36,440 nt of DNA from Dehalococcoidales bacterium (GTDB taxonomy: Bacteria; Chloroflexota; Dehalococcoidia; Lucifugimonadales; Lucifugimonadaceae). Where the stretch lies: positions 1 to 36,440 of the forward strand of contig JAACCT010000046.1 of NCBI GenBank assembly GCA_009937255.1. Reading direction: 5' to 3'. Each line of letters starts with the position of its first letter. Positions within the stretch are counted from its first letter, which is position 1. Below the pieces are notes generated by a model. It saw only the letters and a list, made by a program, of their open reading frames with translations, did no database searches and was not told the DNA's origin. Positions 32,128-36,440 of this stretch are shown in pieces. A program made the translations under genes and the position numbers.

Positions 32128-33588
32128 TTGAAAAAAAATTTATTATTTCTAATGGTTGATCAGATGCATGGTCAAGTTCTTGATGAAAAAAATCCATGTA
32201 TAACTCCAAACTTAGATAAATTAGCTAAGAATGGAGTTAAATTTAATAGAGCCCATACAGCTAATCCTGTCTGCTCTCCTGCCAGAGCAAGTATTATGAC
32301 TGGTTTGTTACCTCATAACCATGGTGTGACAACAGTAACTCATACAGTTGACGAAGATCAATCAAACCTAAGAACTGAAAAAGAACATTGGGCTCAAAAA
32401 TTAAAGAATGATGGCTATAAAACAGCATATTTTGGTAAATGGCATGTAGAAAGATCAAATAAATTAGAAGATTTTGGATGGGATATTTATTCATTAAATG
32501 ATGCTACTTCTGCAAGTCTTGGGGGTTCTCCTTGGGGTAAAGCAAAGGGTAGTCCATTTAATGAGGCTAATAAAAAACATAAAGATAGTATTGATACAAA
32601 TAAACCTCATTTGTTTATAGATAATCCTCCTGGATACAAAAAAACCCCTTTTTATGGAATATCAAATCTAGATACTGAAGAAAGAGTATTAGGATTAGTA
32701 TCTGACAAAGCTAAAGAATTCTTAAGTGAAGAAAAAGACAATCAACCATGGGCATGTTTTGTGTCTGTAATAGAGCCTCACGATCCATTTATTTCAACAA
32801 AAAAGTTTTATGATATGTATGAAAATATTGAGTTAAATTTACCAAAATCATTTAATGATGATTTTAGCGACAAGCCCAATATTTATAAAAGAGGTCAAAA
32901 AGTTTTTGAAAATATGACAAAACAAGATCATATTGAATCAATAAGAAATTATTATGCAATGATAACTGAAATAGATTATGAATATGGAAAAATTGTTGAT
33001 TTACTTGAAGAAAAAGGTGAATTAGACAACACAATAATTATATTTACATCAGATCATGGAGAAGCTTTATCTTCTCACGGTATTTATGCTAAAAATTTAG
33101 CAGCATTTGAAGAAATATATAGAATACCTATGATTATTTCGGGGCCAGGCATTAAGAAAGATAAATTATCTGATGATCTAGTTTCAAGCATGGATTTATG
33201 CCCTACAATACTTGATATTTTTAATTTAGATGAAATTGAAAATATAGATTCTTCTTCATTTGAACAAATTTTAACTACAGATGAAGTAAATACAATAGAT
33301 AAATGTTTTGCAGAATATGACGGAACTAGACTTCAATTAAAGCAAAGAGTGCTTTGGTACAAGAATCTAAAATATATTTTTAACGGTTTTGATTATGATG
33401 AGCTTTATAATTTAAAAACAGACCCAGATGAATTAATAAACTTAATAGATTTAGAAGACTATAAAGAAGATAAAAAAATGATGTTCAAATTATACTGGGA
33501 AGAATTAAAGAAAAATGGAGATCATACTATTTATAATCTTGATAATAATCCTGTGATGAAGATTATAGAGTTAGGTCCAGACGCATAA
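32128..33588 (+). CDS. Type I (formylglycine) sulfatase
   Basis: Hydrolyses sulfate esters of a sugar, sterol or other organic sulfate. In this 486-residue protein C49 in PVCSPARAS is the C-x-P-x-R site at which Cys becomes formylglycine. Metal residues D11 and Q12 lie in MVDQMHGQ, and FTSDHGEALSSHG (about residue 307) supplies the second metal pair. Activity needs a formylglycine-generating enzyme, not seen in this window. There is no signal peptide, so it acts in the cytoplasm. The start is TTG at 32128, with AAGGAG six nt upstream, rather than a later ATG that would cut the metal site. The substrate may be a sulfated sugar acid, as the operon suggests. Confidence 0.92.
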   Translation: MKKNLLFLMVDQMHGQVLDEKNPCITPNLDKLAKNGVKFNRAHTANPVCSPARASIMTGLLPHNHGVTTVTHTVDEDQSNLRTEKEHWAQKLKNDGYKTAYFGKWHVERSNKLEDFGWDIYSLNDATSASLGGSPWGKAKGSPFNEANKKHKDSIDTNKPHLFIDNPPGYKKTPFYGISNLDTEERVLGLVSDKAKEFLSEEKDNQPWACFVSVIEPHDPFISTKKFYDMYENIELNLPKSFNDDFSDKPNIYKRGQKVFENMTKQDHIESIRNYYAMITEIDYEYGKIVDLLEEKGELDNTIIIFTSDHGEALSSHGIYAKNLAAFEEIYRIPMIISGPGIKKDKLSDDLVSSMDLCPTILDIFNLDEIENIDSSSFEQILTTDEVNTIDKCFAEYDGTRLQLKQRVLWYKNLKYIFNGFDYDELYNLKTDPDELINLIDLEDYKEDKKMMFKLYWEELKKNGDHTIYNLDNNPVMKIIELGPDA

Positions 33589-33622
33589 AAAGATAACTAT
33601 AAAAGATTTGAGGACAAAACAA

Positions 33623-34512
33623 ATGAAAAAAATTATCATTACAGGTGCAAACGGATATGTAGCTTCTCAAATAATACCTCATTTAGAAAAAAAATTTGAA
33701 CTTACATTGATCGATATAGCTTTCAATAAAAATTTCAATTCCAAAACAATTGAGTTTGATATTTCTAGTTCTTCTATTGAAGAATTAGACAAAATATCAA
33801 AAAACCATGATGCTATTATTCACTTAGCTTACATAAAACCTGAAATTTTAAAAGATCCTAATAATGTAAATAAAGAGATAGAGTTTTTTGATACTGAGAA
33901 TCAAAATATTATCATGGCAAATAAAATATACAGAACAGCTCATAATAATAATTTATCAAGAGTAGTAGTTGCATCTTCCAATCATGCAGCTGATTGGTAT
34001 GAACATTATGAAATACACACTAATATTAGAGATATGGTATCAAATAAATTAATCCCTTATTCTGATAATTTTTATGGATGGGCTAAGGCTTCATATGAAC
34101 TTTTATCAATACCTTATGCTTCTGGAAAATTTGGGAAAAAACTGGAATTTGTACATGTAAGAATTGGATTTCCAAGAGAAATAACTGATGAAATTTCAGA
34201 TAATAAATTTATTCCTGGAGCAAAAGGAACTGGTATGCCTAACTTGAAAAGACACCTTGGAGCTTATATTAGCCAAAGAGATTTATCACAACTTTTTGAA
34301 AAATCATTAAGTAAAAAAGAAATAATTGGAAATATTGATGGCGTGCCTTTTTAGTTGTTTACGGAGTAAGTAATAATACTAGAAGGTTTTGGTCACTTGA
34401 ATCAGGAAGAAAAGCATTAGGGTTTGAACCTAAGGATGACTCTGAATATAAGTTCTCTGAATTAATCAATGTATATAAAAATAACCCTGAGTGGGAAGGA
34501 AGATTGGGGTAA
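33623..34512 (+). CDS. Uronate-dehydrogenase-like NAD(P) epimerase/dehydrogenase, needing a -1 frameshift
   Basis: An extended short-chain dehydrogenase with GANGYVASQ (residues 7-15) for NAD, the VVVASSNHAADWY segment and the catalytic YGWAK (Tyr and Lys four apart). The frame stops at TAG 34352-34354 after GNIDGVPF. In the -1 frame the next residues are LVVYGVSNNTRRFWSLESG...WEGRLG, ending TAA at 34510-34512, which is the normal C terminus of uronate-dehydrogenase-like proteins. Joined, it has about 296 residues. The TTG at 33608 is rejected because GAGGAC precedes the ATG at 33623. With the YjhG-type enzyme it may oxidise a sugar or uronate. It ends at the next base of the convergent cupin. 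Confidence 0.75.
34349..34356 (+). other. T5 slip site before the stop in the uronate-dehydrogenase-like gene
   Basis: The frame reads CCT TTT TAG GTT-like sequence: five T's (34348-34352) end in the TAG stop. A -1 slip of tRNA-Phe on UUU just before TAG would read TTA GTT GTT TAC, giving L-V-V-Y-G-V-S, the family's expected sequence. Adding one T to the run gives the same result, so an indel in the assembly is equally likely. Confidence 0.5.
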
Positions 34513-34875
34513 TCAATCTTCTGTTTGGCTAGTTTCACTTCCACTAATGGTTATCGTAATATGAGACATGCTAAATTCATCACTTGCTCCATGCCAATGA
34601 TTTTCACCAGCTTTTATTAAAACCATATCCCCTCTTTTTACATCAAGTTCTTCTTCTTCATTGCATACCTTTCCAAAACCATCAGTGATAATAAGTATTT
34701 GATCACCCGAATGAATATGTAATTTAGTTCTTGTTGAAGCAGGGAAGTTCACTATAGCAAAATTAAAATTATCACTATCCTCATGCTCTAAAATAGATTG
34801 TGCATAAACTGTATCTGTAAAAAGTGATTCGTTCCTTGCGAGTTTTGGAATATCATCAAAAGTTACCTTTTTCAT
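34513..34875 (-). CDS. Small cupin-domain protein
   Basis: A 120-residue single-domain cupin. Motif 1 reads TRTKLHIHSGDQILIITDGFG (about residues 49-70), giving H-x-H and a later acidic residue, and motif 2 reads GENHWHGASDEFSMSHITI (about residues 91-109), with H, as in metal-binding cupins. Cytoplasmic, with no signal peptide. Small cupins bind sugars, organic acids or oxidised compounds; the substrate is unknown. Of two tandem ATGs the second (34875) is favoured because GGGAG lies six nt upstream. The stop is TGA. It is convergent with the uronate-dehydrogenase-like gene with no gap. Confidence 0.8.
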   Translation of the reverse strand: MKKVTFDDIPKLARNESLFTDTVYAQSILEHEDSDNFNFAIVNFPASTRTKLHIHSGDQILIITDGFGKVCNEEEELDVKRGDMVLIKAGENHWHGASDEFSMSHITITISGSETSQTED

Positions 34876-34929
34876 CATGTGCTCCCTATTTTTTGAATTT
34901 TCTTTTAGGTTATTATAATCATATAATTT

Positions 34930-35628
34930 TTGAAAGAAAAGAACTTGATAATATTAATACCGCCAAGTGAAGGTAAGTCTGATAAAAATACTTCAAATAT
35001 AAAATTTAAAGATACAAATTTTATGTTTAAAAAAGAAGTTGAAAAAATATTAGATCAACTTAAACTTCTAGATGATTATCAATTACAAAAAGTTTATGGA
35101 GTAAATTTAGAAAAATCAAAAAAAATTCAAGAATTAAATTTAAATACTATGAATAATAAATGCTCATTATCAATTGAAAGATATACAGGAGTTGTTTATA
35201 ACCAAATAAATTGGAATTGTTTATCAAAAAAATCTAAATCTTATTTTAATGATAAAGTAAAAATTTTTAGCGGTTTATTTGGATTAGTTAATCCAAAGAC
35301 ATTGATACCTAATTATAAATTGAAAATGAACAGCTTATCTCTAGCAAAATTTTGGCTTCCAATTTTAAGCAAACATCTAGAAAATGAAGAAATTGTGATT
35401 GATCTACTACCTGAAATTCATAGTAAAGCTTTTGAACATAGTAATACTAAAAAAGTTGATTTCTTAATCAATAAAGGAAGTAAATTAAGACCTGCTGGAC
35501 ATTTAGGAAAGGTTGTAAAAGGACAATTTATAAAATTTTTAACTGAGAATAGTATTGAATCTATAAAAGAATTTGAAAAGTTTAATTTTGATGGTTATAA
35601 GTGGGATGGTGAAAATTTTATAAAATAA
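34930..35628 (+). CDS. yaaA: YaaA-family (DUF328) peroxide stress protein
   Basis: A 232-residue protein with the family start LIPPSEGKSDKN (about residues 9-20). Other motifs are RYTGVVYNQINW (about residue 84), FSGLFGLVNPKTLIPNYKLKMN (about residue 115), and VIDLLPEIHSKAF (about residue 157), with a KLRPAGHLGKVVKG end (about 184-197). In E. coli YaaA lowers intracellular iron under peroxide stress and resembles DNA-binding proteins; the mechanism is not settled. The start is TTG at 34930, giving MKEKNLIIL. A TATAAT at 34914-34919 and a second at 34922-34927 lie just upstream, so the transcript has little or no leader. It ends exactly where the convergent enoyl-CoA hydratase gene ends. Confidence 0.9.
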   Translation: MKEKNLIILIPPSEGKSDKNTSNIKFKDTNFMFKKEVEKILDQLKLLDDYQLQKVYGVNLEKSKKIQELNLNTMNNKCSLSIERYTGVVYNQINWNCLSKKSKSYFNDKVKIFSGLFGLVNPKTLIPNYKLKMNSLSLAKFWLPILSKHLENEEIVIDLLPEIHSKAFEHSNTKKVDFLINKGSKLRPAGHLGKVVKGQFIKFLTENSIESIKEFEKFNFDGYKWDGENFIK

Positions 35629-36408
35629 CTACTTAAATTTTGGTTCTCTTTTTTCTAAAAATGCATTTACGCCTTCTAAATTATCAAAAGATCCTTGAAG
35701 TTGCTTTTGAATAGAAGATTCTAGTTTATAAATTTCAATAAAGCTTTTATTATGTGTAGCTCGCATAATTTTCTTTGAATTCATTAACGACTGAGAGGAC
35801 TGTTTTATAATTTTCTTTGCCCAGATAATGGTTTCTTCTTCAAGTTTTTGATCATCTACTACTTTATTTGCTAAACCAATTTTTAAACATTCATCAGCAT
35901 AAATTCTCTTATTTTCAATAGCAATGTGATAAGCAAGTTTATATCCAAGAGTATTATAAAGGAGCCAATGAGAACCCCCATCAGGGATAAGTCCTATGTT
36001 ACTAAACGGCTGAAGAAGATAAGATTTATTTGACATTATAGTTAGATCACAAACCATTGAATAAGCACTTCCTATGCCTGCTGCAGCTCCTCTAATCGAA
36101 GATATAACAGGTTTAGGCATTTGAATAATATTTTGAAAAATTGGTAAATACCCCTTATTTAAAGCCTCTTCAGTATTTTTCCATTTCTTTTTATCTCCAG
36201 AACTTAGATCGGCACCTGCACAAAATGCTCTTCCTTCTCCTCTAAGAATCATACATTTTATAGAATCATCATTTTTTATAATATCTGTTATAGATTTAAG
36301 TTCAGACAACATCTTAAAATCCATGGCATTTAATTTTTCAGGTCTATTAAGAGAAACTGTAGCTATATTTTCTTCTAAATGGTAGTTTATAGTCTGAAAT
36401 TTATGCAT
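35629..36408 (-). CDS. Enoyl-CoA hydratase/isomerase family protein
   Basis: A 259-residue crotonase-fold enzyme acting on acyl-CoA thioesters. The oxyanion-hole segments are NRPEKLNAMD and GRAFCAGADLSS (about residues 59-70), then SIRGAAAGIGSAYSMVCDL (about residue 104). The LQPFSNIGLIPDGGSHWLLYNTLG stretch (about residues 132-155) resembles PaaG and other 2-(1,2-epoxy)-isomerase-like members; the position that carries the second catalytic Glu of true hydratases seems to be Asp here, which favours isomerase chemistry. The end KREPKFK is typical. The reaction is therefore uncertain. A TATAAT-like box (ATTATA on the plus strand) lies at 36431-36436, about 22 nt before the start. Confidence 0.88.
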   Translation of the reverse strand: MHKFQTINYHLEENIATVSLNRPEKLNAMDFKMLSELKSITDIIKNDDSIKCMILRGEGRAFCAGADLSSGDKKKWKNTEEALNKGYLPIFQNIIQMPKPVISSIRGAAAGIGSAYSMVCDLTIMSNKSYLLQPFSNIGLIPDGGSHWLLYNTLGYKLAYHIAIENKRIYADECLKIGLANKVVDDQKLEEETIIWAKKIIKQSSQSLMNSKKIMRATHNKSFIEIYKLESSIQKQLQGSFDNLEGVNAFLEKREPKFK

Positions 36409-36430
36409 TATTCTTTATGATTTTTTTATC

Positions 36431-36436
36431 ATTATA
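36431..36436 (-). promoter_or_regulatory. Possible -10 box of the enoyl-CoA hydratase gene
   Basis: The minus strand reads TATAAT at 36436-36431, about 22 nt upstream of the ATG at 36408. The -35 region is outside the window, so it cannot be checked. Confidence 0.3.
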
Positions 36437-36440
36437 TATA

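Noticed and set aside
33608-33622. TTG 33608 as start of the uronate-dehydrogenase-like gene
   Set aside because: ATG 33623 has GAGGAC just upstream and opens exactly at the Rossmann strand.
1-36440. tRNA, rRNA, CRISPR array or insertion sequence
   Set aside because: No cloverleaf-like inverted repeats, array of spaced repeats or transposase ORF was seen by eye; short non-canonical RNAs could still be missed.

Overview
The window is very AT-rich and almost fully coding, with genes on both strands and several tail-to-tail neighbours that touch or overlap (pheA/ytxH-like, selD/mazG, DUF1461/HAD, epimerase/cupin, yaaA/enoyl-CoA hydratase). TTG start codons are common. This looks like a streamlined, free-living and probably marine bacterium. 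The sigma factor layout (a long insert between regions 1.2 and 2.1), the DUF1800/NHL/DUF1501/sulfatase block and the sugar-acid genes recall marine Chloroflexota of the SAR202 type. That placement is inference; no phylogenetic marker was tested.

Layout. 1-1649 (+): potassium-transport regulators (end of an RCK_C protein, a Usp-like protein, a degenerate KTN protein, TrkA). 1654-2496 (+): pheA. 2493-11318 (-): housekeeping genes read lysA-holB-cmk-plsC-dgt, then dnaG-rpoD, then two small membrane proteins. 11410-12453 (+): selD, whose Sec/Cys codon is an in-frame TGA. 12428-15842: mazG, a DUF1461 membrane protein, a HAD phosphatase and recF. 15846-20379 (-): proB-proA-thrB-lysC, an amino-acid operon. 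20522-24018 (+): mfd. 24201-34512 (+): ten closely packed genes, probably one operon, with a YjhG-type sugar-acid dehydratase, an Eis-like acetyltransferase, an HMA-MauE membrane protein, two small proteins, DUF1800, an NHL propeller, DUF1501, a sulfatase and a uronate-dehydrogenase-like protein. 34513-36408: cupin (-), yaaA (+) and an enoyl-CoA hydratase (-).

Most notable is a set of interrupted reading frames in genes that should be intact. rpoD has an in-frame TGA at codon 86, followed 11 nt later by a perfect 9-bp hairpin with a GATA loop, which is SECIS-like in spacing. mfd needs a -1 shift exactly at an A-AAA-AAG heptamer. The uronate-dehydrogenase-like gene needs a -1 shift at a T5 run directly before its stop. 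The DUF1461 gene has TAA where its family appears to have Glu. recF has no ATG, GTG or TTG at its expected start. selD shows that the organism very probably decodes TGA as selenocysteine, and TGA is also an ordinary stop here (lysA, holB, dnaG, cupin), so wholesale reassignment is excluded. Recoding, transcript slippage and plain sequence error are all possible for the others and can be separated by read mapping and proteomics.

No rRNA, tRNA, CRISPR array or insertion sequence was seen. No gene-free stretch exceeds 300 bases; the longest, 24019-24200, holds a hairpin, a promoter and an inverted repeat.
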